A DNA stretch of 10,459 nt from CAIKOD01 sp035543455. Its GTDB lineage: Archaea > Halobacteriota > Methanomicrobia > Methanomicrobiales > Methanospirillaceae. The notes beneath the pieces were generated by a model. The model was not told the origin of the DNA, ran no database searches, and saw only the letters and a list, made by a program, of their open reading frames with translations. Both the position numbers and the translations under genes were made by a program. How positions within the stretch are numbered: the first letter of the stretch is position 1; every line of letters begins with the position of its first letter. This document shows positions 1-7,688 of the stretch, one piece after another. The stretch spans positions 1-10,459 of the forward strand of contig DATKKE010000044.1 in the NCBI GenBank assembly GCA_035543455.1, written 5' to 3'.

Positions 1-828
<828 letters not shown>

Positions 829-910
829 TTAAGTAATGCACACTATCGGTTGAAATTTCGAGGAATTAGCGGTTACTAGACAAATTTCCGCATTGCCGAT
901 ATCAACGTCA

Positions 911-945
911 GAACCAATACGGCACATGGCCGTGGTCTTTGGTTC
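911..945 (-). repeat. 16S leader hairpin B (GAACCAA/TTGGTTC ends)
   Basis: The outer arms GAACCAA (911-917) and TTGGTTC (939-945) are perfect complements. An inner stem ACGGC (919-923) with GCCGT (929-933) closes a 5-nt loop. In the transcript it sits about 82 nt upstream of mature 16S. It shares its outer arm sequence with the hairpin at 1055-1090. Confidence 0.55.
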
Positions 946-1054
946 TCCATCTACAGAGGGAACAATGTTAGCTTTTTAGGTATTTAAGACTGCTCATGAA
1001 CGTTCAAATCCGTGTTTTTTTCAGGATTTAAATCTCCAGAGGAGTCATTTATCC

Positions 1055-1090
1055 GAACCAATTCCGCATACCCTGCAGGGTATCTGGTTC
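1055..1090 (-). repeat. 16S leader hairpin A (GAACCA/TGGTTC ends)
   Basis: The outer arms GAACCA (1055-1060) and TGGTTC (1085-1090) flank a perfect 16-nt palindrome ATACCCTGCAGGGTAT (1068-1083). The arms are separated from the palindrome by 7 nt on one side and 1 nt on the other. It is the same size as hairpin B, and both read GAACCA...ATTGGTTC on the transcribed strand. Whether it is transcribed depends on which upstream TATA element is used. Confidence 0.55.
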
Positions 1091-1385
1091 ATCATCATCG
1101 AGGCTAATTATGTTACCTCGGGAACTATATAATAACGATCATCTTTTATCCCAAATGAGATCCCATCAGCGTTATTGCGTGCCTGTACGGGTGAGAAGAG
1201 AGATTCCGGATCCCGTGTCAAAAATTAAGAAAAAAAGGCGCATCAGCTCCTGCATTTTACCATTTGACTTTGATATGAAACCATTTCAAAATTTTTATTA
1301 ACACTAAGTCTGATTTCCGGAACGGATATGAAACGGCCTGATATCACAAAGAAGAAAGATTCTGCATAACCGGTTTATTTCTCTT

Positions 1386-1403
1386 AAAATGATATAATTA
1401 TCA
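1386..1403 (-). terminator. possible scpA operon terminator
   Basis: On the minus strand, about 30 nt after the scpA stop codon, TGATA (1403-1399) and TATCA (1394-1390) can pair across a 4-nt loop and are followed directly by TTTT. The stem is short and AT-only, so this is a weak candidate. Archaeal termination needs mainly the U tract, which is also short here. Confidence 0.22.
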
Positions 1404-1432
1404 GTTTTTCAAGACTCTTTTCACGGACGTGT

Positions 1433-2164
1433 TCAGGGAGCTGATTCAGATGTCCGCGCGACGGGCAGAATGAAGAGTTCGCCGAAAAAGTCCTCCTGCT
1501 CAAGTGTTATATCTCCCTCAAACATCAGGAACAGGAGCGGTATATATACCTCAGGAACAGTCCACCCTGTCCTGCTGGTGAGTTCGGCGAGGGTAATACC
1601 CTCAGCTGAGGAGCTGCAGTCCCTGCATGCTTCGAGCACATGGAGCGCAGATTCCTGGTACCGTTCTTCGTGAGCGATGCTGACGATATCTTCGGCATCA
1701 TAGAATTCATCGGGGCCATACGAGCGTAGTCTCTGTCTTCTCCTCTCTTCTTTTTCAGCGTTCTTCAACTCGGTAATCAGCTCGTAAAGAGTAACCGGGT
1801 GCCTGCGGAACTCCTTTCTCTCGAGCCTGCGCTTGATTTCCCGTTCAAGGCGATCGACCGGTCCGAGATGCTGGCTCTCTTCGCCGTTGATATCGAATCT
1901 GAATTCGTCCTCCGAATCCTCCCCCATATCGTCTGAAAATTCCAGGTCCACATCCAGTGCGAGCTGCTCGAGGTGTTCGGATTTCATCCGGAGCAGCGTA
2001 GCCGCATAAAAAAGGGTCCTGCCTGATATTCTAAGGTCCAGTTCTTTCCTGCGCCCGAGTTCTGATAAAAAGCGGTCGGTCACTTCAACAATATCGATAT
2101 TCCACGGGTCGATTTCTCCCCGTTCGGCCATCTGCACCAGGATCTCGACAGGCTCTTCAGCCAT
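1433..2164 (-). CDS. scpA: segregation and condensation protein A (ScpA, kleisin)
   Basis: ScpA is the kleisin subunit that bridges the two heads of the SMC dimer in prokaryotic condensin, helping to compact and segregate the chromosome. The 243-residue protein has the family N-terminal segment EPVEILVQMAERGEIDPWNI (about residues 4-23), followed by GRTLFYAATLLRMKSEHL (about 48-65), the region that contacts the SMC neck. A charged, acidic linker spans about 70-110. A C-terminal winged-helix-like segment (about 190-237, ending in EDFFGELFIL) should bind the other SMC head. Its ATG overlaps the smc stop in ATGGCTGA (8 nt), a layout that suggests translational coupling. Length is normal for archaeal ScpA. 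No scpB follows: the next gene on this strand is the 16S rRNA. Confidence 0.93.
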   Translation of the reverse strand: MAEEPVEILVQMAERGEIDPWNIDIVEVTDRFLSELGRRKELDLRISGRTLFYAATLLRMKSEHLEQLALDVDLEFSDDMGEDSEDEFRFDINGEESQHLGPVDRLEREIKRRLERKEFRRHPVTLYELITELKNAEKEERRRQRLRSYGPDEFYDAEDIVSIAHEERYQESALHVLEACRDCSSSAEGITLAELTSRTGWTVPEVYIPLLFLMFEGDITLEQEDFFGELFILPVARTSESAP

Positions 2165-5100
2165 TCACTTTGACCCCAGTCACGAGGGAGCTCTTATCGG
2201 CGCGGACTGTCACGCCCATTATCCGGTCTGCCCCCTCTATCATTGGTTTCCGGAGCGATACAATAATAAACTGGGAGGTTTCGGCACGTTCCCGGATCAT
2301 TCTGGCTATACGTTCCGCATTGGAACCGTCAAGAGACATATCCACCTCGTCGAATGCGTAAAAAGGCGCCGGCACGTATTTCTGGATTGAGAATATGAAG
2401 GCAAGCGTTGTCAGGGATTTTTCCCCGCCTGAAAGTGCATTGAGAAGGTGCACAGGTTTATCCCTGGGCTGCACGGCAAAAGAGAGCCCCCCGGAAAACG
2501 GGTCTTCCTCGTTCTCGAGCACCAGATGACCGGAGCCGCTTGTCAGTGTTGCAAATATTTCGCGGAAATTTTCATCGATGGCATGGAATGCCTTGATGAA
2601 TGCTTCATATTTCATCTTCCCGAAGGTTTCGATCCGCTCTATCAGCGTTGTCCTCTCCCTCGACAACGTTTCCTTTCGGGTAGTCCGTTCCCCAACCCTG
2701 CGCTCGACCTTCTCGTATTCCTCGATGGCAAGCATGTTGACAGCACCGATTTTTCTCATGGCATGTCCGCTCTCGGCAATACCATCCTCGATCTCCTGGA
2801 GCGTCATATCCGTGGTGACCTCTCCGGCTTCCGGTTTTAACGAATCTATCTCTTCCTGTAATTGTTTCATCCGCTCTTCAAGTGCCGATCGCTGGACACG
2901 TGTCCGTTCTGCTAGGGTTTCAAATTCCATTATTTTTTTCTCTGATGCGAGGATATGCTCCATAATTTCATCGTGCTTGGACCGCAGGCCTTCAAGTTCC
3001 CCTGAGAACTGCTTCTGTTTCTCCTCAAGCGCGAGGATATCGGTCGTGCTCGATTCGATAGACTGCTTTAAGGCAGCGGTCTCGCGGTCGACTTCCTTGT
3101 TCCGGTCCTGGAGCTTTGCCAGTTCCTCCTGAAGTTCGGTCAACCGGTTGTTGAAATGCTGCCGCTCTCTCTGGAGATCCATAATATCCGATTCCTTATC
3201 CCTGAGGCGTCGTTCGAGATCGTCCGTTTCCTTCCGCCATTTATCCCGTTCTTCGGTTAGGGCCGGAATCCGGGTTCCGTCAAGACGTTTCTTGATGACG
3301 TCCATATCGGCATTGAACCTGTTGATCTCGTCGGTGATCGAATCCAGTCGTTGCTCGAGGAGGCCGAGTTCCTGGCTGCCGGTCTTCACCTCATCTTCCA
3401 TGGTACTTATGGTTGCGAGCATCGATTCCCGTTCCTGGAGAAGTGTCTGGGCCTGTCGTGCATACTCTTCTGAAGCCATCCGGTTTCTTTCTGCTTCCTG
3501 CGTAATCTCTGCCCTCAGAGCGCGTTTCTCTTCGATTACCCCGGTGCCGGTTTTGATCGCGTTTTCAAGTTCTCCGGCCTCGTCGCGGAGCTCCCCGATC
3601 CTGGCCCGGAGCCGGTCGATCTCCTCACCGACTGCGGCACCAAAACCCTTGAGGCTCTTTTTGAAATAGCCGCCGGTCATCGCCCCGGAACGATCGAGGA
3701 GTTCTCCGGTTGTCGTTACCATCCGGTAGCGTCCAATCATTTTTCTGGCCTTTTCAAGAGATTCAAATACCAGGGTCCCTCCAAGAGCAACACCGAAGGC
3801 ATCGCGATACCGTGGATTAAAAGAGAGCAGGTTAATGGCATAATCGATGGCGCCGTCTTCCCTTACTACAGGATACTCGAGTTTTTTCAACCGTTTCAGC
3901 GGGAGAAACGTTACCCTTCCCAGCTTTTCATCCTTAAGGTACTGAATGGCCCTCGCAGCGACATGATCATCCTCGACCACGACGTAATGCAGCTTCCCCC
4001 CGGCGGCGACATTGAGGGCGAGGGCATATTCTGGAGGTGCCTGGCCAAGCTGCATGATAGTACCATAGACCCCGTCCATCGCGAGTACGGATTTCAATAC
4101 ATTACTGCCTGCTTCACCCCTTGCCTGGGCCTGGGCCTCAAGTCTGACTACTTCCTTTTCGAGTGCCTGGATCTCTTCCCTGATCTCCTCGACCATATTC
4201 CTTTTTCCAAAGGAACTGCTTTCAAGTCCTGACAGGTCCCGGGAAACCTGTTCCAGGTCCCTGTTTTTCTGCTCTGCGAGGGCAGACGCTTCATTCCGGA
4301 GATCTTCCTTTTGTTTGATGTCTCCATCGATTGATTTGAGCCTTTCCGACAGTCTTTCCCTTTCGGAAGTCCTCATCCTGCTTTTTTCAAGGAGCATGTC
4401 CTGCTGGTGAATGACAGAAGAGCGGGCACCTTTCTTCTCTTCGATCGTCTTCATCAGGGAGAACAGCCGGTCTCTCGAACCTTCAGCCTCTTTGCTTTCA
4501 TTTTTAATTGTTTCTTCGGTTTTCTCAAATTTTCCCCGTGCAGACGCCGCTTCCATGGCAAGGTTCGTCCTGTCGATGTTCAGATTCCTGATAGCATCGT
4601 TGCATTCGGCGATCCTCGTTTCGGCCCTTTTGGTATCAAGGTAATTCCTGGTGACCGATTCCAGGTTTGCTTCCTTGTCCTTCTGCAGTCTCCCTATGGT
4701 CTGTTCTGCTACCTTGATAGCACCCCGGAGCTCCTCAAGGGTAGTAATCAGCTTCAGGTATTCGGCACCGCTTTTCTGATTGATCCGGGTATCGATATCC
4801 TTTAAGTCCGAGCGGAGATACGAGAGTTCGTTTTCTTCGATGCCCCTGTCCGAGAGAATTCGTTCCAACTCGATGCTCTGGTCCGCGATAAGTCGTGCCA
4901 CTGTATTCTGCTCTTTTTCCCGCTCCCTTATCGTTGCGGCAAACCGGGCACTCTGGAGAAATTTCTGCCTGTCCTCGAGTTCTTTATACCGGAGCGCCTG
5001 TTCACGCTCCTGTTTTAATTCGGAAAGACGCTGGTTCAGTTCATTAAGCAGCAGCTCTTCGCGTTCGATACGTTCCCTGACCACCTCGAGCTCGGACAGG

Positions 5101-5597
5101 GCCTGGTCACGTTTCAGGTCGAATTCGGCGACCCCGGCTATCTCATCGATAATTTTTCTCCGCTCGAAATCGCTCATTTCGATGATCCGGGTGATATCAC
5201 CCTGCATGACAACGTTATAGCCGTGTGGTTTTATGCCGACTTTGGCGAGGAGTTCGATCACATCGTTCTGTTTACAGAGCCGGTCATTTAAGTAATTATA
5301 GCTATAATAGCCATTTCCGGTCCTTTTTATCCTCCTCCGTATCTTCGTACCGTCCGAAAAGGTAATTGAGACTTCTGCAGTATTCTTACCGGAATTGAGA
5401 TTGATCAGGTCGGTGAGCTTTTCTGCCCTCAGGCTGCGGGACCCCGAGAGGGCAAGTACAAAGAGTATAGCGTCAATAATATTGCTCTTACCAGAGCCGT
5501 TAGGGCCAGAAATAACCGTGAAACCGTCGAAAAAAGGGATCTTCGTCTTTTTGAAAAATGATTTGAAATTGTCTATCTCGAGCTCGCTTATATACAA
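2157..5597 (-). CDS. smc: chromosome segregation protein SMC (condensin ATPase)
   Basis: This is the long ATPase subunit of condensin, a homodimer that extrudes or tethers DNA loops with ScpA. At 1146 residues it has normal archaeal length. The N-terminal head carries Walker A GPNGSGKS (31-38), the arginine finger in SRSLRAEKL (R57) and the Q-loop (VVMQGD, Q132). Two heptad-rich coiled-coil arms flank a hinge domain at about 498-643 that contains several Gly-rich turns and ends near GGYFKK. The C-terminal head has the signature LSGGEKS (about 1050), Walker B FYAFDEVD and the D-loop MSLD (about 1080). The start is TTG (5597-5595): an in-frame TAG lies only six codons upstream and no ATG or GTG falls between, while the TTG gives the expected start MYISELEIDNFKSF. 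AGGGG lies 8 nt upstream as a ribosome site. The downstream gene scpA overlaps its stop. Confidence 0.97.
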   Translation of the reverse strand: MYISELEIDNFKSFFKKTKIPFFDGFTVISGPNGSGKSNIIDAILFVLALSGSRSLRAEKLTDLINLNSGKNTAEVSITFSDGTKIRRRIKRTGNGYYSYNYLNDRLCKQNDVIELLAKVGIKPHGYNVVMQGDITRIIEMSDFERRKIIDEIAGVAEFDLKRDQALSELEVVRERIEREELLLNELNQRLSELKQEREQALRYKELEDRQKFLQSARFAATIREREKEQNTVARLIADQSIELERILSDRGIEENELSYLRSDLKDIDTRINQKSGAEYLKLITTLEELRGAIKVAEQTIGRLQKDKEANLESVTRNYLDTKRAETRIAECNDAIRNLNIDRTNLAMEAASARGKFEKTEETIKNESKEAEGSRDRLFSLMKTIEEKKGARSSVIHQQDMLLEKSRMRTSERERLSERLKSIDGDIKQKEDLRNEASALAEQKNRDLEQVSRDLSGLESSSFGKRNMVEEIREEIQALEKEVVRLEAQAQARGEAGSNVLKSVLAMDGVYGTIMQLGQAPPEYALALNVAAGGKLHYVVVEDDHVAARAIQYLKDEKLGRVTFLPLKRLKKLEYPVVREDGAIDYAINLLSFNPRYRDAFGVALGGTLVFESLEKARKMIGRYRMVTTTGELLDRSGAMTGGYFKKSLKGFGAAVGEEIDRLRARIGELRDEAGELENAIKTGTGVIEEKRALRAEITQEAERNRMASEEYARQAQTLLQERESMLATISTMEDEVKTGSQELGLLEQRLDSITDEINRFNADMDVIKKRLDGTRIPALTEERDKWRKETDDLERRLRDKESDIMDLQRERQHFNNRLTELQEELAKLQDRNKEVDRETAALKQSIESSTTDILALEEKQKQFSGELEGLRSKHDEIMEHILASEKKIMEFETLAERTRVQRSALEERMKQLQEEIDSLKPEAGEVTTDMTLQEIEDGIAESGHAMRKIGAVNMLAIEEYEKVERRVGERTTRKETLSRERTTLIERIETFGKMKYEAFIKAFHAIDENFREIFATLTSGSGHLVLENEEDPFSGGLSFAVQPRDKPVHLLNALSGGEKSLTTLAFIFSIQKYVPAPFYAFDEVDMSLDGSNAERIARMIRERAETSQFIIVSLRKPMIEGADRIMGVTVRADKSSLVTGVKVNG

Positions 5598-5612
5598 TGA
5601 CCGGGCCCCTGT

Positions 5613-6086
5613 CTATTTCTTACCTTCGGAACCTTTTTCATCATCTTCCGCAACGATGAGGTTATTTCGTTTCGGTTCCTGCTGCGACCCCATTTTTTTC
5701 TTACTGGAAAAACCTGCTGATGCAATGATATACTGGTCATCCCCGCGACGTTCTTCCAGTTTCATTGTACCGTCGGGCTGCATGATCATGTCCATCTTTT
5801 TCTCCTCTTTCACCGGTGCTGTCCTTTCCTGGGAAGAGCCCGCCTTTTTCTGCATTATAACCGTGCTCCCCGTTGTATCCTGCCCTGTGGGTTTCATCAT
5901 TTTTAGTTCCTGCCGCCTCTCTTCGGAGAACTTATTCAGCCGCATGGCAATTGACTTGAGATCGAGGAGTTCTTCGGTAAGTCCCTTGACAAGGGCCTCC
6001 ATCTCCTTCATCTTCTTTTCGAGTGCAGCGACTCGGTCATCGGTGCCTCCGCCAGGCATATCCGGGTTCCTGATTATTTCAGCCAT
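5613..6086 (-). CDS. small coiled-coil protein of unknown function upstream of smc
   Basis: I do not recognise this 157-residue protein. It starts at an ATG with AGGGGA 7 nt upstream and stops 15 nt before the smc TTG, so it is very likely the first gene of the smc-scpA operon. Residues about 16-62 form a probable coiled coil, with hydrophobic residues spaced as heptads (L22, M26, M29, L36, L40, L43, L50). Residues about 65-95 are polar, rich in Lys, Gln, Ser and Thr, and look disordered. A more ordered-looking patch, MIMQPDGTMKLEERRGDDQY (100-119), continues into IIASAGF (120-126). The tail is Lys-, Glu- and Ser-rich. There is no signal peptide, membrane segment, Cys or Trp. The context suggests a cytoplasmic partner of condensin or a chromosome-associated factor, but that is inference only. 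Confidence 0.82.
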   Translation of the reverse strand: MAEIIRNPDMPGGGTDDRVAALEKKMKEMEALVKGLTEELLDLKSIAMRLNKFSEERRQELKMMKPTGQDTTGSTVIMQKKAGSSQERTAPVKEEKKMDMIMQPDGTMKLEERRGDDQYIIASAGFSSKKKMGSQQEPKRNNLIVAEDDEKGSEGKK

Positions 6087-6120
6087 ATCATCTTCCCCTG
6101 TCAGTTGAATCTGTTATCCC

Positions 6121-6147
6121 AATGATATTCCGCTGATTTTTATCATT
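6121..6147. promoter_or_regulatory. inverted repeat between divergent operons
   Basis: AATGATA (6121-6127) and TATCATT (6141-6147) are perfect 7-bp inverted arms with a 13-nt spacer. They lie between the coiled-coil/smc/scpA start and the glyA promoter candidate. The spacing, about two helical turns centre to centre, would suit a dimeric regulator. In AT-rich DNA it may also be chance. Confidence 0.3.
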
Positions 6148-6158
6148 GAGAGCACTTT

Positions 6159-6166
6159 TAGATAAA
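6159..6166 (-). promoter_or_regulatory. possible TATA box of the coiled-coil/smc/scpA operon
   Basis: The minus strand reads TTTATCTA here, one mismatch from YTTAWANA. A start about 25 nt downstream would give a leader of about 50 nt before the ATG at 6086. The position is plausible but not unique in this AT-rich gap. Confidence 0.3.
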
Positions 6167-6173
6167 GATGAGC

Positions 6174-6181
6174 CTTATAAC
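6174..6181 (+). promoter_or_regulatory. possible TATA box of the glyA operon
   Basis: CTTATAAC matches seven of eight positions of the archaeal TATA pattern, and AAAGA lies just upstream as a possible BRE. Transcription would start near 6200 and leave a leader of about 250 nt before glyA. A weaker alternative is the T-rich TTTATCTC at 6397-6404, which would give a leader of only about 20-25 nt. Confidence 0.35.
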
Positions 6182-6199
6182 GTATAATAATTGTGTTAA

Positions 6200-6448
6200 A
6201 GCCTGTAAGGTAAAAAAGACCCCTGCATAGTCCGTCATACTTCATCCGTGAATCGCATTCGAAGAGATCGTTTGCAGGCGAGTTGCCACGCGCCCATACC
6301 GGTCCGGAATGCGACTCCCCTGGAAGTCGGGCATAAGGCCGGATTTTGCCGCGTTTACGAAAACCTGAATTCGGAATCGTGTGGAATATTTTCTTTTTTT
6401 ATCTCGGGGAAGAAAAGGTATTACCCTAGCAGGATGACGTTTTATAAC
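6200..6448 (+). promoter_or_regulatory. structured glyA leader with nested stem-loop and U-rich tract
   Basis: This stretch precedes glyA and contains no gene I can support. Its clearest structure is a nested stem at 6301-6345. The outer TCCGG (6303-6307) pairs with CCGGA (6339-6343) and extends by two G-U pairs. The inner ATGCGACT (6309-6316) pairs with AGTC (6325-6328) and GCAT (6331-6334) across a 2-nt bulge. Earlier, CCTGCA (6222-6227) can pair with TGCAGG (6273-6278). Later, a U-rich run (6389-6400) includes TTTTCTT, which can pair with AAGAAAA (6410-6416). A folded element followed by an oligo-U tract ahead of a start codon has the look of an attenuator, but no known riboswitch class was recognised. 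Confidence 0.4.
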
Positions 6449-7687
6449 ATGTCACATCTGTCCGAGACTGATCGTGAAATAGCCGATATAATAGAGAAAG
6501 AACGCCAGAGACAGGTTAATGGGCTTGAATTGATTGCATCTGAGAATGTTGTCAGCCGTGCAGTTCTCGAGGCGATGGGATCCATAATGACCAATAAATA
6601 TGCCGAGGGCTACCCCGGCAAGCGGTATTATGGCGGATGCGAATTTCATGACCTTGCCGAAGACCTCGCACGTAACCGTTTAAAGCAGCTTTTTGGTGCA
6701 GAGCACGCGAACGTCCAGCCGCATTCGGGCACCCAGGCAAACATGGCGGTATATTTTGCCTTCATGAAGCTCGGCGAGACGCTGATGAGCATGAAACTTA
6801 CACAGGGCGGGCACCTTTCGCACGGATCGCCGGTCAGTTTTACAGGACAGTTCTATAAAGTGGTGCAGTATGGTGTCGACCCGGAGAGTGAGATGCTTGA
6901 TTATGGCGTAGTCGGTGAGATGGCGCGAAAGGAAAAACCGAGGATCATTGTCTGCGGGGCGTCTGCGTATCCGAGGAGAATTGATTTTGGGGCCTTCCAG
7001 GATATTGCCGATGATTCCGGTGCATACTGCATGGCTGATATCGCCCATATCGCCGGTCTTTGTGCAACCGGGGTACACCCCACATCGGTCGGCGTGACCA
7101 ATTTTACGACGACCACGACCCATAAAACACTCCGGGGACCGCGTGGCGGGGCCATTATGTGTAACACCGAGTATGCCCAGGCTATTGATAAGGCAGTATT
7201 CCCTGGTATGCAGGGCGGGCCCCTGATGCATACTATCACCGCCAAGGCGGTATGTTTCCACGAAGCCCTCAGGCCATCGTTCCGCGATTATTCCCGCCAG
7301 ATCGTGAAAAATGCACAAGCAATGGCTGATACGCTACTCGGACACGGGTTACGCCTTGTTTCGGGAGGGACCGATAACCACCTGATACTCCTCGATCTGA
7401 CCGAACAGAAGATAACAGGACTCGAAGCTGAAATTGCACTCGGAAAAGCAGGGATTACCGTCAATAAAAATACCATTCCAAATGAGAACCGGAGTCCTTT
7501 TGTCACGAGCGGCCTCAGGATCGGGACCCCGGCGGTGACATCCAGGGGGATGAAAGAGGAGCAGATGAAGATTATCGGGGATTATATCGCAACGGTAATA
7601 AAAGATATCGACAATACCACGCGTATCGAAGGAATTGCGCAAGAGGTCAGGAACCTCGCAGCCCGGTATTCCTTATTCCCGGATTAG
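6449..7687 (+). CDS. glyA: serine (glycine) hydroxymethyltransferase
   Basis: GlyA is a cytoplasmic PLP enzyme that interconverts serine and glycine and passes the hydroxymethyl carbon to a reduced pterin (tetrahydrofolate or tetrahydromethanopterin). The 412-residue protein shows NGLELIASENVVS (24-36), the Y-G-G-C segment after NKYAEGYPGKRYY (61-64), the PLP-facing DIAHIAGL, and the Schiff-base lysine K226 in TTTTTHKTLRGPRGG. FPGMQGGP and the C-terminal NTIPNE and TSGLRIGTPA motifs are also present. I chose the ATG at 6449 because it gives the family N-terminus (MSHLSETDREIADII). An ATG 5 codons upstream (6434) is possible. The frame stays open back to a GTG at 6248, but that extra stretch has no family counterpart. 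It is the first gene of a four-gene operon, with folD 1 nt after its TAG stop. Confidence 0.96.
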   Translation: MSHLSETDREIADIIEKERQRQVNGLELIASENVVSRAVLEAMGSIMTNKYAEGYPGKRYYGGCEFHDLAEDLARNRLKQLFGAEHANVQPHSGTQANMAVYFAFMKLGETLMSMKLTQGGHLSHGSPVSFTGQFYKVVQYGVDPESEMLDYGVVGEMARKEKPRIIVCGASAYPRRIDFGAFQDIADDSGAYCMADIAHIAGLCATGVHPTSVGVTNFTTTTTHKTLRGPRGGAIMCNTEYAQAIDKAVFPGMQGGPLMHTITAKAVCFHEALRPSFRDYSRQIVKNAQAMADTLLGHGLRLVSGGTDNHLILLDLTEQKITGLEAEIALGKAGITVNKNTIPNENRSPFVTSGLRIGTPAVTSRGMKEEQMKIIGDYIATVIKDIDNTTRIEGIAQEVRNLAARYSLFPD

Positions 7688-7688
7688 C

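Larger units (their letters stand above)
829..1432 (-). promoter_or_regulatory. pre-16S leader and rRNA promoter region
   Basis: This AT-rich 604-nt gap separates the end of scpA from the 16S gene, both on the minus strand, so it must contain the scpA terminator, the rRNA promoter and the 16S leader. I see no convincing protein gene or tRNA. TATA-like octamers on the minus strand include CTTAAATA (988-981), which fits the archaeal YTTAWANA pattern exactly, TTTAAATC (1032-1025) and ATTATATA (1134-1127). None has a clear A-rich BRE, so the start site is undecided. Local hairpins lie at 911-945, 1055-1090 and 1099-1120 (CGAGG/CCTCG plus TAA/TTA). A 10-bp direct repeat GATATGAAAC occurs at 1272-1281 and 1325-1334. 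The usual 16S processing stem cannot be checked because its 3' half is outside the window. Confidence 0.6.

Noticed and set aside
1040..1100. C/D-box small RNA on the minus strand (ATGATGA resembles a C box)
   Set aside because: No CTGA D or D' box at suitable spacing was found; the segment is better described as a palindromic hairpin.
1110..1301. 63-residue plus-strand open frame in the rRNA upstream region
   Set aside because: There is no ribosome site or protein-like pattern, it overlaps leader hairpins, and it runs against the direction of the rRNA operon.
2170..5220. Several long plus-strand open frames opposite smc
   Set aside because: They are Ser/Arg-rich mirror frames of the coiled-coil coding sequence, with no independent ribosome sites or motifs.
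5595..5615. UAG read-through (pyrrolysine) fusing the coiled-coil protein to SMC
   Set aside because: TAG is also the ordinary stop of glyA and the CofE-like gene, no downstream stem typical of read-through was seen, and SMC has its expected N-terminus at TTG.
6303..6345. tRNA gene in the glyA leader
   Set aside because: The nested stem is a single hairpin; there is no T-loop GGTTCGAATCC-type sequence, anticodon arm or acceptor stem.
6248..6448. GTG-started 67-residue N-terminal extension of GlyA
   Set aside because: The family starts at MSHLSETD-like sequence. The extra stretch has no GlyA features and coincides with the folded leader; the open frame there is probably chance.
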